Of a stretch of DNA of 40,272 bases, positions 15,003 to 21,065 are shown piece by piece (within the stretch, counting starts at the first letter, position 1; every line of letters starts with the position of its first letter). The stretch spans positions 1-40,272 of IMG/VR virus record IMGVR_UViG_3300033143_004486. One strand, given 5' to 3'. This stretch comes from a virus. A program made the position numbers and the translations under genes. The notes under the pieces were generated by a model. It did not search any database. It was not told the DNA's origin and saw only the letters and a list, made by a program, of their open reading frames with translations.

Positions 15003-16640
15003 TTAGTTACTCTCCACCTTCAGCTTCCCCTTCGTGACGATGCTCGTAAAATATTGACACTCCACATCATCTTCAACCTGCCTGTAAAACTCCGCCCGCA
15101 CATCCTCGTCTAAATGCTCAACCTTATCAACGCAGATGAGCTTGAGCGGGCTGTCCTTAACAAGCGCCCGGGCAATCTGTAGGCACACGGTGACTTGCTT
15201 CGACGTACTCATGTTAGACAGCGGAAGCCCGTTGACGGTGACATTTCCCCCTTCGTCAATGCCTAACCCCCTGGTCTTGTTATCTCCACACTCAATCTTT
15301 TTATATTTTTTTCCGTTTTCCTCGTGATAGTAGCTGATATGCATATCAATAGGGAGTTCCGTGGCTTGCAAAAGCTCCTGTGGCTTCCGCCGTGCTGTTT
15401 CAAGGCAATCGCTTAATGTATCAGCCTCAGCCCCTTCACTCTCCAACCGTTTCTTTAACATCTTCGCTCCTTTAGCCAGTGGGATATACCCTTTCATTTC
15501 CTCGGCGTATTCGCATTTCTGGCGCATTTCTTCGGTATCAACAAAAGTCCTGGGTGCCAATAGTCCGGCTTCTTTTATCTTGGCTGCCTGGTTCTGGAGT
15601 TCTTCCTTCCTGCGTTCCTCAATGGTTCTAATATGCGCAGCGTTTTCTCTATCAATAGCCTTTTCTTTTTCAACGAGGCTTACCAAGTCGAGGTTCTTAA
15701 TTTTTGTCTCAACTCTGGCTTTTTCTAATTCCAGTTCTTTGATTTGAGCTTCAACGCCTTGAAGTATTTCGCGCAAAGCATCTTTTTCCATACCGATATC
15801 CAGTTTCATTTCATCAAGGTTAAGCCGCTTTTCGTCATCAAGTTTTTTGACTTCCATGTCGTACCTATTGTTAATATCCCCAACAGTCGTTTCGTTTGTG
15901 TTGATACAATACTTAGCTTTTTCGATGTCCCTGTTCGCTTGATCCGCGTTTCTAAGCGCGTCATACTCCGCCTTCAGGCTGACCTTCTCCCACTTCTCCG
16001 TATTGAAGTTATCAGGCAGGCGTTTAAACAAGGCGTTGACCTCGTCGGTAGTATTACTAACCTTCTGATTGGCATCATGCCGCAACTGATAAAACCATGC
16101 TTCGATGTCCTTAAGCACCTTAAGCCCATGCTGAGCGTAGTTGACTTGCGGCGCCCGATCAAACCAATTAACGGCGTCCTCGTCTGATACCGTGATAGGC
16201 ATCAAATTTAAAAGGATATCTGTTTGTTCCGCGGAAGATTTCTGCATAAAATTGACAGGATTAAAGGAGAACATCGAAGCTCTTTTTGTCGCATCGGGCT
16301 GCAGGAGGTTTTTCAGGAAAGTCTCTGGCGATTTCTTGACAGGCTCGCCCTCCTGAAACACCTTGACATTTCCCCTGTCAATGCCCGCCTCGTCTTCCTT
16401 GACTGTCCTGGCAATCTTCAACCCGTCATCTGTCTCAAGCTCGATATAAGCCTTCTCCGCCCCGACACGGACAAACTTTGTCCTGCGTTTAATGTTGTAC
16501 AAGCCTTTCTCTATGATTTCCAGAATAGCCGTTTTGTTCTTCTCGTTGCCCCCTGAGATTATATTGGTCTGTCCGAGATTTAAGGACAGTTCCTCTATCC
16601 CGAGACAATCCTTGATTACTAAGCGTTTGATTTTTGACAT
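15003..16640 (-). CDS. SMC/RecN-like AAA ATPase with variant Walker A
   Basis: 545 residues. The N-terminal RLVIKDCLGIEEL and IISGGNEKNKT (residues 27-37) form an SMC-type P-loop in which the usual glycine before Lys-Thr is Asn35. A long coiled-coil middle lies at about residues 240-420. A C-terminal ABC-like signature region (LSNMSTSKQVTVCLQIA) and Walker B-like LKLICVDKVEHLDED follow. Similar ATPases accompany recT/exonuclease pairs in phages and may support end processing or resist host nucleases. Ribosome site AAAGGA. Confidence 0.75.
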   Translation of the reverse strand: MSKIKRLVIKDCLGIEELSLNLGQTNIISGGNEKNKTAILEIIEKGLYNIKRRTKFVRVGAEKAYIELETDDGLKIARTVKEDEAGIDRGNVKVFQEGEPVKKSPETFLKNLLQPDATKRASMFSFNPVNFMQKSSAEQTDILLNLMPITVSDEDAVNWFDRAPQVNYAQHGLKVLKDIEAWFYQLRHDANQKVSNTTDEVNALFKRLPDNFNTEKWEKVSLKAEYDALRNADQANRDIEKAKYCINTNETTVGDINNRYDMEVKKLDDEKRLNLDEMKLDIGMEKDALREILQGVEAQIKELELEKARVETKIKNLDLVSLVEKEKAIDRENAAHIRTIEERRKEELQNQAAKIKEAGLLAPRTFVDTEEMRQKCEYAEEMKGYIPLAKGAKMLKKRLESEGAEADTLSDCLETARRKPQELLQATELPIDMHISYYHEENGKKYKKIECGDNKTRGLGIDEGGNVTVNGLPLSNMSTSKQVTVCLQIARALVKDSPLKLICVDKVEHLDEDVRAEFYRQVEDDVECQYFTSIVTKGKLKVESN

Positions 16641-16655
16641 GCCGATTTCCTTTCT

Positions 16656-17129
16656 TTATTTCCACCCGCGATTGATAAAACGTTGCATCTTCTCTACATC
16701 TATGCCTTGTCCTGGGCAATGCTGATGATGCCTTTCAATGCGTACGATCTTAAGGCGTCGGAGGAGTTCTTTGAGATTACTAATTTGGCGAGGAGTAAAC
16801 TCATCATTACCAGTGAGGGCAATCCCGATGAGGTGGTTACGGCCTTTAGCATGTGCCCCTTTCTTATTGATATCTCGACCTTTCTCGATTTTCCCGTTTG
16901 CTCGTATAATGTAATGATATCCGATACCATCCCAGCCCCTTTCTTTGTGCCAGCGGTCGATTTCTGCGGCTGATACATCATGGCTGGCGGTATGATGTAT
17001 TACTGCACGGGTTAGATCCATTTCGCTGGCACGGCACAGCGAGCATATGATCGACACAAACACAAGGGTAAAAAGTAATACCGCTGGCAGAAACCAACAC
17101 GGGTCAGGGAGATATGTATATTTTTGCAT
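16656..17129 (-). CDS. Membrane-anchored N-acetylmuramoyl-L-alanine amidase (endolysin)
   Basis: 157 residues. A hydrophobic segment at about 12-31 (WFLPAVLLFTLVFVSIIC) acts as a signal anchor or signal peptide. The amidase_2 (T7 lysozyme-like) fold follows: AVIHHTASHD (His45/46), GYHYIIRANGKIEKGRD, GAHAKGRN, IGIALTGNDEFT, and RHHQHCPGQGID (His134/135, Cys138) supplying zinc ligands. The distance between the last histidine and cysteine is shorter than in T7 lysozyme. It cleaves the stem peptide from MurNAc at lysis. Unusually, it lies in the minus-strand early operon and not with the late genes. Ribosome site AAAGGAGA. Confidence 0.85.
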   Translation of the reverse strand: MQKYTYLPDPCWFLPAVLLFTLVFVSIICSLCRASEMDLTRAVIHHTASHDVSAAEIDRWHKERGWDGIGYHYIIRANGKIEKGRDINKKGAHAKGRNHLIGIALTGNDEFTPRQISNLKELLRRLKIVRIERHHQHCPGQGIDVEKMQRFINRGWK

Positions 17130-17147
17130 GGTGTTCTCCTTTATTCT

Positions 17148-17441
17148 TTATGGATTTTTTTTTTCTATTCTTACTATTGCTTTGTGTCCTTCTCTTGCTT
17201 CCTTTATTGTTTCGTACCTGCGCGTTACGAGTGCTTTTCCCTCAAAGGAAAACACCATTGTTTCAAAAATTAATGGTGTCCCGCCGCCATAACAGTGATT
17301 TATTCCTAGCCAAACAGTTGATATCATTTTTCCGTTCGTTAAAACATCTTGTTTGATTATTCTATATTTTGAATCTTCTATTTTCCTCCCCCAATTAAAC
17401 AGGTGAATTTTTTTTCCGTCCTTACCGTAAAATTCAGACAT
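17148..17441 (-). CDS. Conserved phage hypothetical protein (STVWLG...GGGTPLIFETMVF)
   Basis: 97 residues from the ATG at 17441, which has AAAGGA seven bases upstream. STVWLGINHCYGGGTPLIFE and TMVF are the hallmark of a widespread small phage/host protein of unknown role. The C-terminus (RRYETIKEAREGHKAIV) is helical. Confidence 0.7.
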   Translation of the reverse strand: MSEFYGKDGKKIHLFNWGRKIEDSKYRIIKQDVLTNGKMISTVWLGINHCYGGGTPLIFETMVFSFEGKALVTRRYETIKEAREGHKAIVRIEKKNP

Positions 17442-17491
17442 TAGATTAATCCTTTCTGGCTTCCAGCAGATCGGCATATTGCTTTTCTGCT

Positions 17492-17635
17492 TTATTTCTT
17501 ATTGTCTGCATTTTTTATCCATTCTTCGATTAAAGATGTAATAACTTTTTTTTGAGTTGTTCCTAACCTCGCACACTTTGCCTTGAACCTGTCTTTAATT
17601 CTGTCGTCGATTATTTCTATGATTAGTTTTTTCAT
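17492..17635 (-). CDS. Ribbon-helix-helix DNA-binding protein (putative early regulator)
   Basis: 47 residues. Beta strand (KLIIEIIDDR) then two helices (IKDRFKAKCARLG and QKKVITSLIEEWIKN) match the Arc/MetJ ribbon-helix-helix layout. It is the first gene after the leftward promoter at 17664-17691, which contains palindromes that such dimers often bind, so autoregulation is likely (inference). Ribosome site AAGAGGCAGGA. Confidence 0.7.
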   Translation of the reverse strand: MKKLIIEIIDDRIKDRFKAKCARLGTTQKKVITSLIEEWIKNADNKK

Positions 17636-17654
17636 GTTCCTGCCTCTTCCTTTC

Positions 17655-17672
17655 TATGGTAAAAGTATACCA
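17655..17672. promoter_or_regulatory. Operator-like inverted repeat over the leftward -10
   Basis: ATGGTA and TACCAT are separated by six bases and cover the -10 box of the leftward promoter. Candidate operator for the ribbon-helix-helix protein. Confidence 0.45.
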
Positions 17673-17691
17673 TGTAACAAATATTTGTCAA
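17664..17691 (-). promoter_or_regulatory. Leftward early promoter
   Basis: On the minus strand TTGACA (17686-17691), a 16-base spacer and TATACT (17664-17669). A near-consensus sigma-70 promoter about 30 bases upstream of the regulator gene and head of the whole minus operon. Confidence 0.8.
17677..17688. promoter_or_regulatory. Palindrome ACAAATATTTGT (copy 1)
   Basis: A perfect 12-base palindrome that overlaps the -35 and spacer of the leftward promoter. A second copy of its 10-base core lies at 17760-17769. Likely repressor or activator sites. Confidence 0.5.
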
Positions 17692-17718
17692 GTGTTTTTA
17701 TTTGGTTTATTTTAGGAG

Positions 17719-17747
17719 TTGATTTTTGTTTGTGGCTTCTCTATATA
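17719..17747 (+). promoter_or_regulatory. Possible rightward promoter 1
   Basis: TTGATT, 17 bases, TATATA. Moderately good; the second CAAATATTTG palindrome lies just downstream at the expected start region, as if to block it. Confidence 0.45.
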
Positions 17748-17759
17748 TAGCATCTCGCA

Positions 17760-17769
17760 CAAATATTTG
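17760..17769. promoter_or_regulatory. Palindrome CAAATATTTG (copy 2)
   Basis: Second copy of the palindromic core, 82 bases from the first, between the two rightward promoter candidates. Confidence 0.45.
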
Positions 17770-17804
17770 CAATACCTTCTTTTGTTTATTTTTTGTTTTA
17801 GGGG

Positions 17805-17833
17805 TTGACAAAACAGGGATTAGGGTATATGCT
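17805..17833 (+). promoter_or_regulatory. Rightward early promoter 2
   Basis: TTGACA, 17-base spacer, TATGCT. Drives the structured leader at 17842-17985 and the replication genes from 18165. Confidence 0.7.
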
Positions 17834-17876
17834 TTTCGTTATGGGCAAACTAAAAAATAATTTAATTGTAAAACAT

Positions 17877-17920
17877 ACCCGTCACGCCTCTCTACGATGC
17901 GCAAATTGGACGGGTTTTTT
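17877..17920 (+). terminator. Attenuator-like terminator 1
   Basis: 7-bp stem ACCCGTC/GACGGGT with a 25-base loop and TTTTTT, downstream of the rightward promoter and upstream of any gene it serves. Confidence 0.55.
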
Positions 17921-17923
17921 ATT

Positions 17924-17985
17924 GCCTCGTCAGGAACAACAGAGATTAGTTTGCCCAAATTACACTCTGCCTGGCGGGGTTTTTG
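17924..17985 (+). terminator. Attenuator-like terminator 2
   Basis: About 11 pairs (with G-U) between GCCTCGTCAGG and CCTGGCGGGGT followed by a T run; a 35-base loop holds one arm of the 12-bp long-range helix. Confidence 0.5.
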
Positions 17986-17994
17986 TTTGAAAGG

Positions 17995-18078
17995 ATGAGC
18001 GGTAATTATGACATGGAGAATTACGCCTCGGAAAGGCTTCCTGATCCTCTTGAGTTGATCGCAAGAGTTACTACGTAA
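17995..18078 (+). CDS. Possible 27-residue leader peptide
   Basis: Short frame MSGNYDMENYASERLPD... just after the leader RNA. GAAAGG abuts the ATG directly, which is poor. The rest of 18079-18164 holds small hairpins but no gene that I can see. Confidence 0.25.
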   Translation: MSGNYDMENYASERLPDPLELIARVTT

Positions 18079-18164
18079 AGTTTGCCAAAGGTGTAGGGGT
18101 TTCCTTTGGGATAGCTACCCAGACCGCATTAAGTATTTCCGCTTAATTACCGCTTTTAATTATT

Positions 18165-18908
18165 ATGGCATTAATACAAGATGGATTTATTTTTATTTGG
18201 AGATGTTTTAAAAGGACGTCTTTCTACAAGAAACCTTTAACAGCTCATCTTGCGTTGCATCTATTATTGGAGGCGTGCCATGAGCCTCAAAAATTTATTT
18301 TTAACAACGAAGAAGTAATTTTATTGCGAGGACAAATTTTAACTGGTCGAAAAAGCCTTTCTGATGCCTCGGGGCTGACACAGCAAAATGTTAGGTCGAG
18401 TCTAAAAATTTTAGAAAATATTGGATTTTTAACCACCAAACCAACCAACAGGTTTAGTGTTATAACTATATGTAATTACAATGATTACCAAAAAGACGGA
18501 GAGTACATCAACCAGCTAACTAACCAACAAGTAACCAACAAGCAACCAACAAGTAACCAACAAGTAACCACATACAAGAATGATAAGAATGATAAGAATG
18601 ATAAGAATGATAAGAACATAAAGAACATATATAGTGCGTTTTTTGAAGGTCTTTGGAAAGAATACCCAGATCAAGATGGCAAAAAAGACGCCTTTAGGCA
18701 TTTTAACGCGAGTGTTAAAACCGAAAAGGATAAAGAGGATATCCAGAAAGCTCTTAAAAATTATCTCAAATGCAAAAAAGTGAAGAATGGATATATTAAA
18801 AAAGGCTCAACTTGGTTCAACAATTGGCGGGATTGGATAGATTATGTCGAACCCCAAACCGAAAAGGAGAAAGAAGATGAATCCCTCAAGCGTATCTTCC
18901 GAGATTGA
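18165..18908 (+). CDS. Replication initiator-like winged-helix protein (DnaD/O-type)
   Basis: 247 residues. Residues 1-110 follow the pattern of phage replication proteins with an N-terminal winged helix: KPLTAHLALHLLLEA, LLRGQILTGRKSLSDASGLT, QNVRSSLKILENIGFLTTK, SVITICNYNDYQ. A low-complexity Asn/Gln/Thr/Lys linker at about 115-150 is encoded by iteron-like DNA repeats. The C-terminus (EGLWKEYPDQDGKKDAF and the following helices to WFNNWRDWIDY) is a conserved helical domain. It probably binds the origin and loads the host helicase. No good ribosome site precedes the ATG, so expression may be weak or controlled by the leader. Confidence 0.75.
   Translation: MALIQDGFIFIWRCFKRTSFYKKPLTAHLALHLLLEACHEPQKFIFNNEEVILLRGQILTGRKSLSDASGLTQQNVRSSLKILENIGFLTTKPTNRFSVITICNYNDYQKDGEYINQLTNQQVTNKQPTSNQQVTTYKNDKNDKNDKNDKNIKNIYSAFFEGLWKEYPDQDGKKDAFRHFNASVKTEKDKEDIQKALKNYLKCKKVKNGYIKKGSTWFNNWRDWIDYVEPQTEKEKEDESLKRIFRD
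18522..18565 (+). repeat. Four tandem 11-bp iteron-like repeats (AACCAACAAGT)
   Basis: Units at 18522, 18533, 18544 and 18555, one with T to C at the last base; a partial fifth follows. The spacing is about one helical turn. They lie within the initiator gene, as origin iterons do in lambda O. Confidence 0.75.
18576..18611 (+). repeat. Four tandem 9-bp A-rich repeats (AAGAATGAT)
   Basis: Exact units at 18576, 18585, 18594 and 18603, encoding repeated Lys-Asn-Asp, then degenerate AAGAACAT copies. An A-rich block next to the iterons would suit a DNA-unwinding element. Confidence 0.7.
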
Positions 18909-19344
18909 TGTTGAATATTTCAAGGAAAAAACCCTAAAGTATTGCCCTGTAATATATGACGAAATAAACAAGATGCAACCGATGCCAGCTCCGCTACGCC
19001 CTGTTGAGCTTATAGAGTTTGATAATTTTCCAAAAACAAAAAAATACGAATCAAAAGAAAAGTTTTTTAAGCAGGATTTTATTAAAGATTATCTCGGAAA
19101 AAAATGGCAGTCTGAACTACACAACCGAGACTGTTTTTTAAGGCTTTATGAAATATACCATACAAATGAATGGTGTTTTGAAACCATAAAAGAAGCCGAA
19201 AAACATGCAGTTTTGCAGAAATTACGGTTGTTTTACGATAAAATCAAGCATCAAGATACTATTTATCCCGCATTACGATTAAATTTTAAAGAATTTAAAT
19301 TTGATAAGTACGAAACCCAGCAACAAGCCACCTGGGAGGAGTGA
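18877..19344 (+). CDS. Hypothetical 155-residue protein next to the initiator
   Basis: The start at 18877 is chosen because AAGGAG lies seven bases upstream; an earlier ATG at 18844 is possible. It overlaps the initiator gene by 32 bp in another frame. Basic and aromatic, helical (DFIKDYLGKKWQSELHNRDC...). Position after the initiator suggests a replication helper such as a helicase loader, but no AAA motifs are seen. Confidence 0.6.
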   Translation: MNPSSVSSEIDVEYFKEKTLKYCPVIYDEINKMQPMPAPLRPVELIEFDNFPKTKKYESKEKFFKQDFIKDYLGKKWQSELHNRDCFLRLYEIYHTNEWCFETIKEAEKHAVLQKLRLFYDKIKHQDTIYPALRLNFKEFKFDKYETQQQATWEE

Positions 19345-19469
19345 TGCCAATTAAAAACGACCACATCCCGCATCTCGGTCTAACCCTCCGCGAACTGGCA
19401 GAGATGTTTGACTGGCAGGAGATTGAAATTGAGGAAAACGGGAGAAAGGAGAATTATGCAAACAGTTAA
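19344..19469 (+). CDS. Small 41-residue protein
   Basis: MPIKNDHIPHLGLTLRELAE... is preceded by GGGAGGAG and overlaps the previous stop (TGATG). Helical, possibly a small DNA-binding or regulatory protein. Confidence 0.5.
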   Translation: MPIKNDHIPHLGLTLRELAEMFDWQEIEIEENGRKENYANS

Positions 19470-19650
19470 GAAACCTAAAGCCTGGGAAGATGCGCCTGAA
19501 ACTATACCAGCGTTGGAGTGTTATATCAGCCTTACCGAAAATTGTCTAAAGGCTAATGAGTCGTTCCGCAGGAAGCTGGAGAAACGAATGGAGTATTGTA
19601 TCGCGAAGATCAAAGAAATGGAGGGGGTGAAGAATGAAATGGATATGTGA
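19456..19650 (+). CDS. Hypothetical 64-residue helical protein
   Basis: Start at 19456 behind AAAGGAG. MQTVKKPKAWEDAPETIPAL followed by a coiled-coil-like C-terminus (ESFRRKLEKRMEYCIAKIKEM). Unknown function. Confidence 0.55.
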   Translation: MQTVKKPKAWEDAPETIPALECYISLTENCLKANESFRRKLEKRMEYCIAKIKEMEGVKNEMDM

Positions 19651-19771
19651 GGTCTGTGGTGTACCGTGTGAAGTGACTGTTGATAGCTCGGAAATAGGCA
19701 ATCCTGCGGGTTGTCTTTTCTGGCATGAGAGAGATGCAGATTGGAGGAGGGTGGAAGATGAAGACGTATAA
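19634..19771 (+). CDS. Small zinc-binding-like protein
   Basis: 45 residues, MKWICEVCGVPCEVTV...GCLFW, with a CxxC knuckle and two more cysteines. Good ribosome site (GGAGGGGG). It overlaps both neighbours. Confidence 0.5.
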   Translation: MKWICEVCGVPCEVTVDSSEIGNPAGCLFWHERDADWRRVEDEDV

Positions 19772-20105
19772 TATTGTACCAGTAGGTAAGCCCAGGATGA
19801 CCCAGGCTGATCGCTGGCAGAGTCGGAAGCGTGTAAATAGGTATTGGGCGTACAAACTCCAGGTGCGCAAGGCTAATATTATTTTATCTGAATCGGGAGA
19901 CAAAGTAATGTTTGTTATGCCTATGCCTAAATCTTGGTCAGTCAGAAAAAAAAATAAATATGCCCATCTACCGCATCAGCAAAAACCTGATTTAGATAAT
20001 CTTATTAAGGGGCTTTGGGATGCAGTGTTTGAAGATGATTCACATGTTTGGCAGGTTATCGCAGAAAAAGTTTGGGGACATGAAGGACAAATAATCGTAG
20101 ATTAG
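19758..20105 (+). CDS. rusA: RusA-type Holliday-junction resolvase
   Basis: 115 residues from the ATG behind GGAGGAGGGTGG. Shows the RusA signature KPDLDNLIKGLWDAVFEDDSHV with its acidic metal ligands, and the N-terminal VPVGKPRMTQADRW. Resolves branched DNA during replication, recombination and packaging. Length is typical. Confidence 0.93.
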   Translation: MKTYNIVPVGKPRMTQADRWQSRKRVNRYWAYKLQVRKANIILSESGDKVMFVMPMPKSWSVRKKNKYAHLPHQQKPDLDNLIKGLWDAVFEDDSHVWQVIAEKVWGHEGQIIVD

Positions 20106-20276
20106 TGGTTTCGTGGCATAGTTCTTAAACGCGCGAGGATGCCCGTGGTTGAGTCTTTAAAAACAGTGTATACTTATTTTGTTTTAACTGTTGGATTCGA
20201 TGCTGGGCGTTTTCGGTAGTTTCAGGGCATCTGTGGCTTGACATGTTTAATAATATTAAAATTCAGGGGGTGCAAC

Positions 20277-20459
20277 ATGCAATTAGTAATCGGGATTTTC
20301 ATTGGCGGTACATTGGGGTTTGTTTTTTGTGGGTTGTTTTCAAAGGGTAGGATTGATGAAATTTACGGGTCAAAAGCGGAAGTTGTTGCACAAAACAAGA
20401 AATTAGTCAAAGAAAACAGGGATTTGAGGGGGCGGATATCTCTGCTGGGGATGAAATGA
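20277..20459 (+). CDS. 60-residue membrane protein
   Basis: MQLVIGIFIGGTLGFVFCGL is a glycine-rich span, then a charged coil (AQNKKLVKENRDLRGRI). Ribosome site GGGGGTGC. First of three small membrane genes; spanin- or holin-like by shape only. Confidence 0.5.
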   Translation: MQLVIGIFIGGTLGFVFCGLFSKGRIDEIYGSKAEVVAQNKKLVKENRDLRGRISLLGMK

Positions 20460-20623
20460 TGTGGATTTTAATCATTTTGTCTAATTTTATCGCCTTTTTG
20501 ATAGGAATCAGGACAGAACAGGAGGAAAGCAAGCAAATCTGGGAGGAAAATCAGCAGTTACGGGAGGAAAATGAGGAGCTAAGGGGGAAATATGAGAATA
20601 AAAAGAATCAGGCAGCTGTTTAA
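20456..20623 (+). CDS. 55-residue membrane coiled-coil protein
   Basis: MMWILIILSNFIAFLIGI is a single span, followed by a glutamate-rich coiled coil (EENQQLREENEELRGKYEN). ATGA overlap with the previous gene. Arrangement like an inner-membrane spanin. Confidence 0.55.
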   Translation: MMWILIILSNFIAFLIGIRTEQEESKQIWEENQQLREENEELRGKYENKKNQAAV

Positions 20624-20888
20624 GGTTGTAATAATTATGCAGTTCATTCTGTTTTGTGTGTTGTGTTTTATTTGCAATGTAATAATGGACGTGCCGTATG
20701 ACTGGGACGTAACGAATGAGATTGAAGCCAGGCTTAACCCGTCACGCAATGAGATGCATTTCTTAAGCAATCAGGTTTTTCTTTTACGCAAGGAATACGA
20801 TTTGCACACAGACACCATACACTATGGACGGGTGAATCTACTGGAAGATTCAGGGAACGGGCGAAGCCCGGACTATGGAGGGCGATAG
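20592..20888 (+). CDS. 98-residue membrane protein
   Basis: Basic N-terminus and span (VVIIMQFILFCVLCFICNVI), then a soluble part. The last residues are encoded by a hairpin-rich segment (20858-20920) and may be of low importance. Overlaps the previous gene in another frame; ribosome site AAGGGGG. Confidence 0.5.
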   Translation: MRIKRIRQLFKVVIIMQFILFCVLCFICNVIMDVPYDWDVTNEIEARLNPSRNEMHFLSNQVFLLRKEYDLHTDTIHYGRVNLLEDSGNGRSPDYGGR

Positions 20889-20920
20889 CCCGACCTGCTT
20901 GCAGGCTGGGTAATCCAGCC
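20858..20920 (+). repeat. Run of four adjacent hairpins
   Basis: CGGGC-GAA-GCCCG (20858-20870), GGGC-GATA-GCCC (20880-20891), CCTG-CTTG-CAGG (20894-20905) and GGCTGG-GTAAT-CCAGCC (20904-20920). No T run follows, so this is not a classic terminator; it may be a transcript stabiliser, a Rho-type end or a binding site. Confidence 0.6.
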
Positions 20921-21001
20921 GTTATAATCATTGCTTATAGATATCTAATATTGACTACCTATCAGGTTATTAATTGAGACAGATAGATGGGCAAAAGTGT
21001 T

Positions 21002-21022
21002 ATTGTTAACTACAATTGTTAA
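21002..21022 (+). promoter_or_regulatory. Direct repeat ATTGTTAA x2 upstream of the promoter
   Basis: Two copies of ATTGTTAA 13 bases apart, ending eight bases before the -35 box of the 21066 promoter. A candidate activator site. Confidence 0.4.
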
Positions 21023-21029
21023 AGAATCC

Positions 21030-21059
21030 TTGACAAAGAAATAATTTACTTGCTATAAT
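21030..21059 (+). promoter_or_regulatory. Consensus promoter of the methyltransferase/packaging operon
   Basis: TTGACA, 18-base spacer, TATAAT. Both boxes match the sigma-70 consensus exactly. The GTG start lies only six bases beyond the -10 box, so the mRNA should start at or next to the start codon. Confidence 0.85.
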
Positions 21060-21065
21060 TTTGAC

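Larger units (their letters stand above)
17842..17985 (+). ncRNA. Structured leader RNA with two attenuator-like stems and a 12-bp long-range helix
   Basis: Three pairings are visible. First, ACCCGTC (17877-17883) pairs with GACGGGT (17909-17915), followed by six T. Second, GCCTCGTCAGG (17924-17934) pairs with CCTGGCGGGGT (17970-17980) including G-U pairs, followed by TTTT. Third, TGGGCAAACTAA (17842-17853) is perfectly complementary to TTAGTTTGCCCA (17946-17957), which sits in the loop of the second stem. The long helix would form a pseudoknot with, or compete with, the second terminator. This looks like a cis-acting attenuation or antitermination element, or a small RNA. No known family recognised. 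Confidence 0.6.
18522..18640. other. Candidate replication origin inside the initiator gene
   Basis: Iteron block plus adjacent AT-rich direct repeats and an AT-rich stretch. The layout is that of theta-replicating lambdoid origins. Inferred from structure only. Confidence 0.5.

Noticed and set aside
17446-17511. 21-residue frame (MQTIRNKAEK...) between the regulator and the next gene
   Set aside because: Too short, with only a weak ribosome site; may simply be spacer.
20106-20276. tRNA or gene in the spacer after rusA
   Set aside because: A string GGATTCGATGC suggests a T arm but stems do not pair; a 26-codon frame lacks ribosome-site spacing. TTGACA near 20238 has no -10 box at proper distance. 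I see nothing firm here.
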